From Sandaracinaceae bacterium (lineage in GTDB: Bacteria; Myxococcota_A; Polyangia; Polyangiales; Houyiibacteriaceae): a DNA stretch of 64,000 nucleotides. Made by a program: the position numbers and the translations under genes. The stretch lies in NCBI GenBank assembly GCA_016706685.1, contig JADJJE010000002.1:124001-188000 (forward strand). Direction: 5' to 3'. Position 1 is the stretch's first letter; every line of letters begins with the position of its first letter. Positions 7,674-16,547 of the stretch are shown one piece after another. Under the pieces are notes generated by a model, which was not told the origin of the DNA, searched no databases, and saw only the letters and a list, made by a program, of their open reading frames with translations.

Positions 7674-9175
7674 GCGCTTGGCGGCTCAGCGGCGAGCCGC
7701 TCCAGGAAGCTCACGCCCGTGGCGATGCCGAAGCCCGTGCCGCCCTTCGGGTAGCGCCCGTGCGCGTGGTCCACGTAGGCCGGTCCGGCGATGTCGAGGT
7801 GCAGCCACTTGGTCTTGCCGATGAACTCCTGCAGGAACAGCGCGGCCGTGATCGACCCGCCGTACCGCGAGCCCGTGTGCTTGAGGTCCGCGATGTCGCT
7901 CTTGAGCGAGCTCTTCAGGTCCGCATCGAGCGGCATGCGCCAATACTGCTCGCCGCTGGTCTTGGCCGCGCCCATGTAGCCCTCGGCGAGCTCGTCGTCG
8001 TTGCCGTAGAGCCCCGCCCGGTACTGTCCGAGCGCCACCATGCACGCGCCCGTCAGCGTGGCGTGGTCGATCAGGTAGTCCGGCTCGAGCTCGGTGGCCC
8101 AGTGCAGGATGTCCGCCAGCACCAAGCGGCCCTCGGCGTCCGTGTTGATGATCTCCACCGTCTTGCCCTCGCGCGACGTGTACACATCGCTCGGACGGAA
8201 GGCCGACGCGCCGAGCAGGTTCTCGGTGGTCCCGATGACCCCGTGCACCTCGATGGGCAGCCCCATGCGCGCCGCCGCGACCACGATGCCGATGGTCACC
8301 GCCGCGCCCGCCATGTCGCACTTCATGTCGCCCATGGACGCCGCAGGCTTGATGCACAGACCACCCGCGTCGAACGTGAGGCCCTTGCCCACGAACACCA
8401 CGCGCTTCTTCGCGTTGGCCGGCTTGTACACCATGTGCGCCACCCGCGGCGGCGTCGTCGAGCCCATGTTGACCGCCAGGAACAGCGCCATGCGTTCCTT
8501 GGTCATCCACTTCTCGTCGTACACCTTGCAGGTCAGCGTGCCGTCCTTGACCTCTTCGGCGGCTGCCGCGCACGCGCTCTTCGCCGCGTCCGCCAGCGCC
8601 ACGGGGTGGATGTCGTTCGGCGGCCCGTTCACCAGGTCACGCGCGAGGTTGACCGCCTCACCCAGCGCCTTGCCGTCGCGCAGCGCGTCGCGCAGGTCCG
8701 CGCGCTTCTTGTCGGCGGTCAGGATCAACGCCGACTTCACGCCACCCTTCGCGCGGCGGCTGCCGGTCTTGTAGGTCTCGTACAAGTAGGCTGCGCTGAG
8801 CAGCCCTTCCACCGCCAGGCGAGCCTCTTCGGCCGTGTCGTTGGGCAGCACGATGGCCACGCTCTTCTGCTGCTTCGCCGCGCGCACCGCACGGATGCCC
8901 AGCGTCCGCGCGTCCTCGGCGCTGGCCTTGCCGTCGAGCCCAACCAGCACCACCCAGCCGGCCTTGAGGCGACCGCCGACGGCCAGCTTCAGCGACTGCC
9001 CGGACTTCGCCTCGAAGCCCTCGTCCTTGATGGCGCGCGCGATCAACGTGCCCCCGGCCGCCTTCTCGACCTTGTCGAGCAGAGCGTCCTTCTTGGGGTT
9101 GGTCGAGCGCACGCCGACCACCAAGATGTCGACCGGGGCTTGCTGGAGCGAGACGTCGGAGAGCGAGATGCGCAT
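7670..9175 (-). CDS. pepA: Leucyl aminopeptidase (M17 family)
   Basis: A 501-aa cytosolic M17 aminopeptidase that removes N-terminal residues from peptides. The M17 signature NTDAEGRLVLAD is exact, and the metal and active-site region VGKGLTFDAGGLCIKPAASM, DMAGAAVT and TEPDYLIDHATLTGA-type segments are in order in the C-terminal catalytic domain. The N-terminal Rossmann-like domain covers about residues 1-160. The start at ATG 9175 (MRISLSDV) gives the family's normal length; the open frame upstream is not coding. It is followed by the EF-hand protein with a 4-nt overlap. Confidence 0.95.
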   Translation of the reverse strand: MRISLSDVSLQQAPVDILVVGVRSTNPKKDALLDKVEKAAGGTLIARAIKDEGFEAKSGQSLKLAVGGRLKAGWVVLVGLDGKASAEDARTLGIRAVRAAKQQKSVAIVLPNDTAEEARLAVEGLLSAAYLYETYKTGSRRAKGGVKSALILTADKKRADLRDALRDGKALGEAVNLARDLVNGPPNDIHPVALADAAKSACAAAAEEVKDGTLTCKVYDEKWMTKERMALFLAVNMGSTTPPRVAHMVYKPANAKKRVVFVGKGLTFDAGGLCIKPAASMGDMKCDMAGAAVTIGIVVAAARMGLPIEVHGVIGTTENLLGASAFRPSDVYTSREGKTVEIINTDAEGRLVLADILHWATELEPDYLIDHATLTGACMVALGQYRAGLYGNDDELAEGYMGAAKTSGEQYWRMPLDADLKSSLKSDIADLKHTGSRYGGSITAALFLQEFIGKTKWLHLDIAGPAYVDHAHGRYPKGGTGFGIATGVSFLERLAAEPPSA

Positions 9176-9319
9176 GGGTACCTTCTGTTCCTGGGGGCAG
9201 CACCAGGGGGTGCGGACGCGCCATGGTCCACCAAGGCAGGGGTTCGGGCAAGAACCCGCAAGTCGCACAAGGCGCGAAAGGAGGAATGAACCGGGGGCGG
9301 AGGGTAGTAGTCTGGGTGG
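9176..9319. other. Divergent intergenic region pepA / moxR
   Basis: This 144-bp gap must hold both promoters. It contains a GC-rich run and an AAAGGAGGAA purine tract near 9280-9289 that would be a strong ribosome-binding site but has no start codon at the right distance in the moxR frame. A dispersed-motif copy begins at 9314 and runs into the moxR start. I see no convincing -35/-10 pair. Confidence 0.4.
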
Positions 9320-9325
9320 GTGTCC
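9314..9325 (+). repeat. Dispersed motif overlapping the moxR start codon
   Basis: GGGTGGGTGTCC followed by TCGCA. The GTG used as the MoxR start (9320-9322) is inside the core. Confidence 0.8.
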
Positions 9326-10303
9326 TCGCAACCTTCCCCCCAGCGCGTGTCCGCAAACCCCTCGTCCGCCGCGAGCGCGGCCACGTTGTCCACGCGTCGG
9401 CTGATCCAGCACGTCGGCACGGTCCTGCGCGGGAAGGACGACGTGGTGCGCTTGGCGGTGACCGCCCTCCTCGCAGGGGGTCACGTGCTGGTCGAGGACG
9501 TGCCCGGTGTGGGCAAGACCACGCTGGCCCGGGCGCTCGCGGCTTCCCTCGGGCTCGAGTTCCGGCGGCTGCAGTTCACGAGCGACCTGATGCCGGCCGA
9601 TGTCCTCGGGGGCAACGTGTACGACCCGACCTCGGGCACGTTTCGCTTCCGCCCAGGGCCCGTGTTCACGCAGCTGCTGTTGGCGGACGAGATCAACCGC
9701 ACCACGCCCAAGACGCAGAGCGCACTGTTGGAGGTCATGGACGAGCGCCAGGTGTCCGTGGAGGGTGAGACGCATCGCCTGGGTGAGCCCTTCTTCGTGC
9801 TGGCCACACAGAACCCCGACGACTTCTACGGCACCTACCCGCTGCCCGAGTCCCAGCTGGACCGCTTCCTGGTGCGGCTGCGCATCGGCTACCCCGCGCC
9901 CGAGGTAGAGCGTGCGCTGCTGCGCGAGCGCGACGGGAGTGACCCGGTGGCTCGCCTCGGACGCTGCTGGAGCCTCGAGGACCTCACGGTCGCGCGCGCT
10001 GCCGTGGACGAGGTGCGTGTGGACGACGCCGTGCTGGACTACCTCCATGCCGTGGTGCTCGCTACGCGCGAGGCCCCCCGGCTGACGCTCGGCGCCAGCA
10101 CCCGCGCGGCGCTGGCCCTCGAGCGAGCGGTGCGCGCCCACGCGTTGGTGCAGTCGCGCGACTACGCCACCCCGGACGACGTTCAGACACTCGCGGTGCC
10201 CGTGCTGGCCCACCGCGTGCGCACCACTGGCGATCCACTCGATCGTACGCTGGCCGAGGCCGCCATCCGGGAGCTCCTGCAGACCATCCCCGTCCCGGTA
10301 TGA
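9320..10303 (+). CDS. MoxR-family AAA+ ATPase
   Basis: This 327-aa AAA+ ATPase has Walker A GVGKTT in LVEDVPGVGKTTLARALA, Walker B LLLADEINRTTPKTQSALLE and sensor 1 VLATQNPDD, all typical of MoxR proteins. MoxR ATPases act as chaperones that mature VWA or DUF58 partners, and DUF58 and transglutaminase genes follow with 4-nt overlaps. The start used is GTG 9320, which lies inside a copy of the dispersed GGTGGGTGTCC motif; a GTG at 9347 is an alternative that would remove nine residues. The purine-rich GGAGGG near 9299 is rather far from GTG 9320. Confidence 0.9.
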   Translation: MSSQPSPQRVSANPSSAASAATLSTRRLIQHVGTVLRGKDDVVRLAVTALLAGGHVLVEDVPGVGKTTLARALAASLGLEFRRLQFTSDLMPADVLGGNVYDPTSGTFRFRPGPVFTQLLLADEINRTTPKTQSALLEVMDERQVSVEGETHRLGEPFFVLATQNPDDFYGTYPLPESQLDRFLVRLRIGYPAPEVERALLRERDGSDPVARLGRCWSLEDLTVARAAVDEVRVDDAVLDYLHAVVLATREAPRLTLGASTRAALALERAVRAHALVQSRDYATPDDVQTLAVPVLAHRVRTTGDPLDRTLAEAAIRELLQTIPVPV

Positions 10304-11460
10304 GCCAGCGCGCCCCACGACGCAGGCGCTTCTCCCTCACCCGGCAGGGCAAGGGCTACGTGTTCGTCACGATCGGGGTGGGCATCGCGGCGGTCAACAC
10401 GGGCAACAACCTGCTCTACTTGATCCTGGGCCTGCTCCTGAGCTTGTTGCTGGTGAGCGGCACGCTCAGTGACCTCGCGCTGTACCAGCTGCGCGCCAAG
10501 CGGCGGCTCCCCGTGCGGCTCTACGTCGGTCGCTCCCACGACGTGGAGGTCACGCTCGAGAACCAGAAGCGTGTGCTGCCCAGCTTTTCGCTCGAGGTCC
10601 GCGAGGAGGCCGTCGGAGGACACCCACCCGAGCCGTCGCCACCCCTCGGCCGCCGAGGACACCCAACCGAGCCGCCCCCGCCCTTCCACGGCCGCGGCGC
10701 CTACGTGGTCCGCGTCCCCGCTGGCACGCGCGTCACCGTCACCACCACGCTGACCCCCGAGCGCCGCGGCCTCCACGTGCTCGGCAGACTCCTGGTCACC
10801 ACGCGCTACCCCTTTGGCCTGATCGAGAAGGTCAGCCGGCGCGGTCACGCCGAGGAGGTGCTCGTCTACCCCGAGGTCCGCGAGGTGTCGCTGCCGGCGT
10901 TCCCGCCCCATCAGCTGGGCCTGGCGGACGCCACCACCCGCCGCGGTCACGGGCCAGACACCCTCGGCCTCCGTGCGCACCGCGTGGAAGACGAGGCCCG
11001 CGACATCCACTGGCGCCGCAGCGCCAGCTTCGGGCGCCTGGTCTCGCGCGAGCGCGCCGCCGAGGCCGACCGCTCGCTCACCCTGGCCCTCGACGAGCGC
11101 CCTCCCACGGACCCCGCTCAGCGCGCCCTGTGGGACGCCGCGTTCGAGGTCGCCGTGTCGGAGTGCGCGTCCCTCGCCGTCGCGTCGCTCGCGCACGGCA
11201 TCTCGGTGGCTGTCCGCGCCGAGGGCTCCGAGAGCCCGCGCGTGGATGCGGGTGGCGTGCCGGACCCCCTGCTCCGCTACCTCGCCCTGCTCCAGCCCCT
11301 CGACGCAGCGGGACAGTCACCCGTGGGCGCCGCGGGACACCCTGCCCGGCGTGATGCTGGCATCCTGCTCCGAATCCCCATCGAGCCAGCCGAGCGGCCT
11401 GCGGCCCCGGCGGTGCCAGCACTCGAACCCGGACCCACGCGGGGAGGCCGCGCGGCGTGA
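10300..11460 (+). CDS. DUF58 domain-containing membrane protein
   Basis: The 386-aa protein has two closely spaced N-terminal transmembrane segments (about 15-55, including YVFVTIGVGIAAVN and LLYLILGLLLSLLLVSG), then a beta-rich region and the DUF58 (VWA-like) block with ARDIHWRRSASFGRLVSRE. It is the usual middle member of MoxR/DUF58/transglutaminase operons and is probably the MoxR client at the membrane. ATGA overlaps couple it on both sides. At about residues 107-130 two dispersed-motif copies encode GGHPPEP and RGHPTEP inside a Pro-rich stretch, which looks like an insertion into an otherwise conserved strand region. Confidence 0.88.
   Translation: MSQRAPRRRRFSLTRQGKGYVFVTIGVGIAAVNTGNNLLYLILGLLLSLLLVSGTLSDLALYQLRAKRRLPVRLYVGRSHDVEVTLENQKRVLPSFSLEVREEAVGGHPPEPSPPLGRRGHPTEPPPPFHGRGAYVVRVPAGTRVTVTTTLTPERRGLHVLGRLLVTTRYPFGLIEKVSRRGHAEEVLVYPEVREVSLPAFPPHQLGLADATTRRGHGPDTLGLRAHRVEDEARDIHWRRSASFGRLVSRERAAEADRSLTLALDERPPTDPAQRALWDAAFEVAVSECASLAVASLAHGISVAVRAEGSESPRVDAGGVPDPLLRYLALLQPLDAAGQSPVGAAGHPARRDAGILLRIPIEPAERPAAPAVPALEPGPTRGGRAA
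10618..10668 (+). repeat. Dispersed motif: two copies in the DUF58 gene
   Basis: Cores 10618-10629 (GGACACCCACCC) and 10657-10668 (GGACACCCAACC), 39 bp apart, encoding GGHPPE and RGHPTE in a Pro-rich insertion. Confidence 0.85.
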
Positions 11461-13631
11461 GCTTCATCCGCCTCCACAAGCTCATCACGTACATCGTCGC
11501 GAGCGTGGGCCTCTTCGCGCTCACGCTGGGCGGGGTCATGCGCCCGCCGCTCGTCGCGCTGATGGGTGTCCTCGTCGTGGCCAGCTGGTTCGTGGACGAG
11601 CGCCGCTTCCTCCCCGCGCGCTGGTCGCGCACCATCACCGCCATGATGGCCGCCCTGGCCGTGGTGCAGGTGGCGCGCGGCTTCACGGACGTCTCCATCC
11701 TCACCCTCTCGGTCGAGTTCGTCGGGGCGCTGCAGGTGTCCCGCCTCTACCACCGCCGCTCTGCGCTCGACTACCAGCACATCGCGGTCTTGGCCATCAT
11801 CCACCTCCTCGCGGCGACCATCCTCTCGAGCGGGCTCGACTACGCGGTCATCTTCTTCCTGTACGTGATCGCCACGCCCTGGATCCTGGCGCTCAACCAC
11901 CTGCGCGGCGAGATCGAGAGTCAACACGCGCTGCCCGGCGCCACCATCACGGATGGCCCGTCACCCGAGGCCGTGGGGTGGATGCAACGTCCCCTCGTGG
12001 GTGGGGGGTTCCTCGCGGGCACAGCGCTGCTCTCGCTGCCGCTGTTCATCGTCACGGCGCTGTTCTTCTTGCTCTTCCCGCGCGTCGGCATCGGGTTCCT
12101 CTCGCTGGGCGACGGCGACTCCGAGACCGTGGTCGGCTTCGGCGGGGACGTGGAGCTCGGCGGCTTCGGGGTGATTCGCGACGATCCCACGGTGGTCATG
12201 CGGGTGACCCCGCAGCCGCTGCCGACGAATCCCCCAGCCTACTGGCCGCTGCGCATGCGCGGGACGTCGTTCGATCACTACGAGGCAGGTCACTGGACCC
12301 GGCGGCTCGATGTGCGTGAGCGCCTGGTCGACATCGGCGAGCGCTTCATGCTGCGGCGCCGGCCGCTCGACGGGGACATCCACCTGAGCGTCATCGTCGA
12401 CCCGCTGGACGAGCCCGTGGTGTTCCTGCCCGAGCGTACCGTCGCCGTCGACGTCGCCCCGCGCGTGTCCAACGGGGTGATCGTCTTTCGCAGCCTCGAG
12501 CTGCGTACAGGGCTCGATTTGCGCTACCTCGAGCCGGACGGCCTGCCGTTCGCGTACGAGGCCATTGCCGCGCCGGACGATGCTTCGAACGCCGCCCGCG
12601 ATAGCATCTGGGTCCGACCCGGGCTGGGACTCCAGCTGAGTGAGCGCGAGGCCCCCGCTTACCTGCAGCTCCCGGCGGGCCAAGAGCGCATCGAGGCCCT
12701 GGCGCGCGAGGTGGTGGGCGACGCGACCACGCCCGCGGCGATGGCGCGCCGGGTGGAGCGCTACCTGCGTGACTCGGGCACGTTCGCCTACACGCTGACG
12801 CAGCCCGACACCACGGGGCGCGACCCACTCCACGTCTTCCTCTTCGAGGCGCGTGCCGGCCACTGCGAGTACTTCTCGACCGCCATGGCCGTGATGCTCC
12901 GAACGGTGGGGGTCCCCACACGGAACGTCACCGGCTTCGTGGGCGGGCAGTACAACCGCTTCGGGCAGTACTACGGGATTCGCAATGGTGACGCCCACAG
13001 CTGGGTCGAGGCGTACATCGACGGCGACTGGCGGACGTTCGACCCCACGCCGGTGGCGCGTGGGCTGAGCGGCCCTACCGAGGTCCCCGTCCTGACGCCC
13101 CTGCGCGAGATGATGGATGCGCTTCGCACGGCCTGGCAGCGGCGCATCGTCGGCTACGACCTGCGCTCGCAGGTGGCGGGGCTACGCGCCATCGGGCGCT
13201 TCTTCCGCTCGATGGGTGTCCTCGGAGGCGACGACGACCAAGCGTCCCGCGACCCCGAGCTGTCGGCGCTCTCCTCCCGTTCGCGCGGAGCCACGCTCTT
13301 GGCCACCGCGTCCCTCGCGTTGATCGCCCTGGTCATCGGGCTGACCTGGCGGCAGCGGTCCCGAACGCGCACCAACCCGCTGTCCCCCGATGCGCTGCGC
13401 GCGCAGGCCTTGTACCGGGTCATGGAGCGCCGCCTGGCTCGCGTGGGTGTCCCCCGACCCCCTGCGAGGACACCCACCCGACACGCCGAGAGCCTGGTCC
13501 GGGAAGGGCGCGCAGGCGCGGACGTGGTCACCGCCATCACCGAGGCTTACGTGGCGGCCCGCTTCGGCACGGCCGGACTCAGCGCGAGCGACGCCAAGCG
13601 TTGGAGGCGCAGGCTGCACGAGGTGCGCTGA
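11457..13631 (+). CDS. TgpA-like transmembrane transglutaminase-domain protein
   Basis: A 724-aa membrane protein. The N-terminal third has several transmembrane helices (about 10-60, 75-150, 175-210) and one lies near 615-635. The transglutaminase-like domain carries the catalytic triad C470 (GHCEYF), H514 (GDAHSWVEAYI) and D529 (FDPTP). A DUF4129-like C-terminus follows. This is the third gene of the MoxR/DUF58 operon and probably remodels or cross-links envelope protein or peptide. Start is GTG 11457 with a 4-nt overlap. Dispersed-motif copies encode LMGVLVV, SMGVLGGD, RVGVPRPP and ARTPTRHA; the last two lie in the variable C-terminal linker. Confidence 0.9.
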   Translation: MSFIRLHKLITYIVASVGLFALTLGGVMRPPLVALMGVLVVASWFVDERRFLPARWSRTITAMMAALAVVQVARGFTDVSILTLSVEFVGALQVSRLYHRRSALDYQHIAVLAIIHLLAATILSSGLDYAVIFFLYVIATPWILALNHLRGEIESQHALPGATITDGPSPEAVGWMQRPLVGGGFLAGTALLSLPLFIVTALFFLLFPRVGIGFLSLGDGDSETVVGFGGDVELGGFGVIRDDPTVVMRVTPQPLPTNPPAYWPLRMRGTSFDHYEAGHWTRRLDVRERLVDIGERFMLRRRPLDGDIHLSVIVDPLDEPVVFLPERTVAVDVAPRVSNGVIVFRSLELRTGLDLRYLEPDGLPFAYEAIAAPDDASNAARDSIWVRPGLGLQLSEREAPAYLQLPAGQERIEALAREVVGDATTPAAMARRVERYLRDSGTFAYTLTQPDTTGRDPLHVFLFEARAGHCEYFSTAMAVMLRTVGVPTRNVTGFVGGQYNRFGQYYGIRNGDAHSWVEAYIDGDWRTFDPTPVARGLSGPTEVPVLTPLREMMDALRTAWQRRIVGYDLRSQVAGLRAIGRFFRSMGVLGGDDDQASRDPELSALSSRSRGATLLATASLALIALVIGLTWRQRSRTRTNPLSPDALRAQALYRVMERRLARVGVPRPPARTPTRHAESLVREGRAGADVVTAITEAYVAARFGTAGLSASDAKRWRRRLHEVR
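11561..13479. repeat. Dispersed motif: four copies in the transglutaminase gene
   Basis: Cores at 11561-11571, 13211-13221, 13442-13452 (TGGGTGTCC type) and 13468-13479 (GGACACCCACCC). The last two are 15 bp apart in opposite orientation and could form a small hairpin. Confidence 0.82.
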
Positions 13632-13666
13632 AGCGGCTCAGGTCACGACTCAGCGGCTGGCCAGAA

Positions 13667-15133
13667 TCAAGACTGAGTCAGCAGGAACGCCGCCGCGCCA
13701 CCGACGGCCAGCAGCACCAGCCCGACCACCAGCCACTTGCCGCCGCCGCCCCCGGACGTGGTCGTCTGGGTGGACGCTGGGGTGGGTGTCCCCGCAGCCC
13801 CTGCCGCCCCGGCTCCGGTGGGTGTCCCCGGCCCTGCGGCGGGTGTCGCCCCAGCCTTGCCCGACGGCTTGCTGGCTGGGGTGGGTGTCCCTGCAGCGGC
13901 CCCGAGGTTGACGCTCTGCGACTCCAGCTTGGCGATGCCTTCGTCTACACCGGACTCGCGCCAGCCGGGCTGTGCGCCACCGCTGTTGGCGCCCGCGCCG
14001 TCGCCGAAGCCGAGGCCCGCGTCGCCGTCGTCCGAGAACCACGAGGAGGGGTCCTCGAAGGAGCCCGCGTCCAGGGGCTTGGCCCCGCCGTCATCGGAGT
14101 CGGACGAGGGCGCGTGGCCGTGGGTCACCCCGTCGCTACCCAGCGAGGTGAAGCGCACCAGCTCTTCCTGGATGAGCTTGTCGATGATGGACTGCTGCCC
14201 GGCGGCGCCGCGCGGCTTGTCCTCGTTCTCGACCGCGTTCTTCACCAGCGCCGCGATGTCGTACGACGTCACCTTCATCTGGTGGCTGAAGAGGAACCCC
14301 GCCAGCGCGTCGCTCATCTCGCGCGCCGTCTGGTAGCGGTCCGCGGGGTGCTTTGCCAGCGCCTTCGCCAACACGCGCTCGAGGCTGTCGTCGGCCTCTG
14401 GGTTGACCGAAGACAACTTCGGCACGTTGGCCTGCTGCACCAGCTTAACGGTCTGGTAGTCCGAGTCGCCCAGGAACAGGCGCTTCCCGGCGATCATCTC
14501 CCAGAGCACGATGCCCATGGCGAAGAGGTCCGCGCGCTCGTCCACGGCGTCGCCCAGCGCGGCCTCGGGCGCCAGGTAGCTGAACTTGCCCTTCACCACG
14601 CCCGGGTCGGTCTTCTCGAGCTGCGTGCTGGCCTTGGCCAGACCGAAGTCCGTGACCTTCACCTCACCGCGCTTGCTGATGAGGATGTTGGGCGGCGAGA
14701 TGTCGCGGTGCACGATGTCGAGGTCGTTGCCGTCGTCGTCGCACAGCTCGTGCGCGTAGCTCAGCCCGCGACAGGCCTCCATGGCGATGTAGACCGCTTC
14801 CTTCATGGGCACCGGGCGGCCCTGCTTCAGGAGCACCTCGATGATGGTCTTGAGGTTGGCCCCGTCCACGTACTCCATGACGATGAAGTACGTGTTGTCC
14901 GCCGCGCCGATGTCCAAGACGGACACGATGTTGGCGTGGTTCATGCGGGCGCCCAAGCGCGCCTCGTCCAGGAACATGCCGATGAAGTTCTCGTTGGAGG
15001 CGAGGTGCGGCAAGACGCGCTTGATGGCCACGCGCTTCTTGAAGCCCTGCACGCTCATGGCGTCGCCGACGAAGACCTCCGCCATGCCACCGGCGGCGAG
15101 GCGCTCCACTACGCGATATCGCTGTTCGGCCAT
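13667..15133 (-). CDS. Membrane-tailed eukaryote-like Ser/Thr protein kinase
   Basis: The 488-aa protein has an N-terminal Hanks-type kinase domain (about 1-275): glycine loop LAAGGMAEVF, ATP-lysine K38 (AIKRV), catalytic HRD 142-144 in IVHRDISPPN, and DFG 162-164. A low-complexity linker follows. The C-terminus is a single transmembrane helix (GKWLVVGLVLLAVGGAAAF) that would hold the kinase at the inner membrane with its catalytic part inside. The linker near the helix contains GTPTPAS, GTPTGAG and GTPTPAS, each encoded by a copy of the dispersed GGTGGGTGTCC motif (13781, 13817, 13880). Substrates are unknown. Confidence 0.92.
   Translation of the reverse strand: MAEQRYRVVERLAAGGMAEVFVGDAMSVQGFKKRVAIKRVLPHLASNENFIGMFLDEARLGARMNHANIVSVLDIGAADNTYFIVMEYVDGANLKTIIEVLLKQGRPVPMKEAVYIAMEACRGLSYAHELCDDDGNDLDIVHRDISPPNILISKRGEVKVTDFGLAKASTQLEKTDPGVVKGKFSYLAPEAALGDAVDERADLFAMGIVLWEMIAGKRLFLGDSDYQTVKLVQQANVPKLSSVNPEADDSLERVLAKALAKHPADRYQTAREMSDALAGFLFSHQMKVTSYDIAALVKNAVENEDKPRGAAGQQSIIDKLIQEELVRFTSLGSDGVTHGHAPSSDSDDGGAKPLDAGSFEDPSSWFSDDGDAGLGFGDGAGANSGGAQPGWRESGVDEGIAKLESQSVNLGAAAGTPTPASKPSGKAGATPAAGPGTPTGAGAAGAAGTPTPASTQTTTSGGGGGKWLVVGLVLLAVGGAAAFLLTQS
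13781..13890 (+). repeat. Dispersed motif: three direct copies in the kinase linker
   Basis: GGTGGGTGTCC at 13781-13791, 13817-13827 and 13880-13890, with a related GCGGGTGTCGCC between them. Read on the minus strand they encode the GTPTP units of the linker next to the membrane helix. Confidence 0.85.
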
Positions 15134-15247
15134 GTTCGGTCAGTACCTCAGACGCTCTCTAACGGGGTGCCCATGCGACGGTTGTCGCGCCCGAAAGTGC
15201 GACGTTTGGGCGCCAATAGCAAGTCTTGTGCGCACCCCTCTGGGGGG

Positions 15248-16477
15248 TCAGGCGTCACGCAGCAGCGTGCGCGCGATCTGCGAGATCTGGATCTCGTCCG
15301 TTCCCCCATAGATCTGGAGCACTTTGGCGTCCCGGCAGAGCTGCTCCACGCGGTACTCGGCCATGTAGCCGTTGCCCCCGAAGAGCTGCACGGCCTCGAG
15401 GCACACCTCCATCGCGCTCTGGGCGCTGTAGAGCTTGGCGGCGGACGCCTCGGCCAGGTCCATGTGCTTCCCGTGCCCGGCCAGCTCGATCTGCCGGAAC
15501 ACCAGGTTCTGCACGTTCATGCGGGCCACCTCCATCTTCGCCAGCTTCAGCTGGATGAGCTGGAACTCCCCGATGGCCTTGCCGAACTGGACGCGCGTCT
15601 TGGCGTACTCCTTACACAGCTCGAGGCAGCGCTCGATGATGCCGAGGGCCATGGCCGCCACACCCGTGCGCTCGCTGCCGAACGTGTCCTTGGCGCTCTT
15701 GCGGGCGCCGCCCTCTTCGCTCTCGCCCAGCAGGCGCGATTTGGGCACGCGCACGTCGTCGAGGAACAGCTGCCCCGTGGGCGAGCTGTGCATGCCCATC
15801 TTGCGCAGCGGCTTGCTCTGCTCGAGCCCCTTCGTGCCCCGGTCGAGGATGAAGCTCACGATGGGCAGCTCGCCGTCGGGCCCCGCGGCGCCTTCCAGCC
15901 GGCAGATGAACACGATGGTGTCCGCGAAGGGCCCGTTGGTGATGAAGGTCTTGCTGCCGTTCAGGATGTAGTCGTCGCCGTCGCGCCGCGCGCTGGCCCG
16001 CATGGAGCCGAACGCGTCCGAGCCGCTGCCGGGCTCGGTGATGGCCCACGCGCCCACCTTCTCGAGGGTGAGCAGCGGCGGCACGAACTCCTCCTGCTGC
16101 GCGAGCGTGCCCTTGCGCTCGATGGCGCCGGCCGTGAGCCCGATGCTGACGCCGAGCGCGGTCACCATGCCCGGGCTGTGCCGGCAGAGCTCGATGATGG
16201 GGATGAGCTGCATGGCCATCGCGTCGGCCGACGGACCGTGGAAGCCCTCGCGCTCCTTCTTCTCGCGCACCTCGCCCTTCTTCTTGCGCTCGAGGTCGGC
16301 CAGGAACTTCCCCTTCGCCATGTCCCCGATGCCGAAGGTCTTGAGCATCTTGCGCAGCACCTCGTAAGGCGGCGTGTCGCCGTGCTCGAGCGCGTCGATC
16401 TGCGGGACGATCTCGGCCTCCACGAAGCGTCGCACCATGGACCGGATCTGCTTGTGTTGTTCGCTCCACTCGATCAT
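15248..16477 (-). CDS. Acyl-CoA dehydrogenase
   Basis: The 409-aa protein is an FAD-dependent acyl-CoA dehydrogenase that introduces a trans-2 double bond in beta-oxidation or related pathways. Signature segments are AWAITEPGSGSDA and GSKTFITNG in the middle domain and the C-terminal YRVEQLCRDAKVLQIYGGTDEIQ. In that C-terminal segment the Glu of GGTDE is at a known catalytic-base position for some family members. Start is set at ATG 16477 (MIEWSEQHK), which has AGGAG about nine bases upstream. An imperfect palindrome of TetR-family type lies about 50 bp upstream (16530-16547). Confidence 0.93.
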   Translation of the reverse strand: MIEWSEQHKQIRSMVRRFVEAEIVPQIDALEHGDTPPYEVLRKMLKTFGIGDMAKGKFLADLERKKKGEVREKKEREGFHGPSADAMAMQLIPIIELCRHSPGMVTALGVSIGLTAGAIERKGTLAQQEEFVPPLLTLEKVGAWAITEPGSGSDAFGSMRASARRDGDDYILNGSKTFITNGPFADTIVFICRLEGAAGPDGELPIVSFILDRGTKGLEQSKPLRKMGMHSSPTGQLFLDDVRVPKSRLLGESEEGGARKSAKDTFGSERTGVAAMALGIIERCLELCKEYAKTRVQFGKAIGEFQLIQLKLAKMEVARMNVQNLVFRQIELAGHGKHMDLAEASAAKLYSAQSAMEVCLEAVQLFGGNGYMAEYRVEQLCRDAKVLQIYGGTDEIQISQIARTLLRDA

Positions 16478-16529
16478 CGGGCGCTCTCCTGTGCGACTCA
16501 CCACGTGGTGAACGGTGTCGATAGACTAC

Positions 16530-16547
16530 TGACTGAGCGTTCATTCA
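16530..16547 (-). promoter_or_regulatory. Candidate TetR-type (fatty-acid regulator) operator
   Basis: On the minus strand this reads TGAATGAACGCTCAGTCA: arms TGAATGA and TCAGTCA match in 6 of 7 positions around a 4-bp centre. It resembles operators of TetR-family fatty-acid-degradation repressors, which read as inverted TGAATGA-like arms. It overlaps the region where a weak promoter (TTGTGA, 16 bp, TAGTCT) could sit upstream of the acyl-CoA dehydrogenase. The regulator gene is not in the window. Confidence 0.4.
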
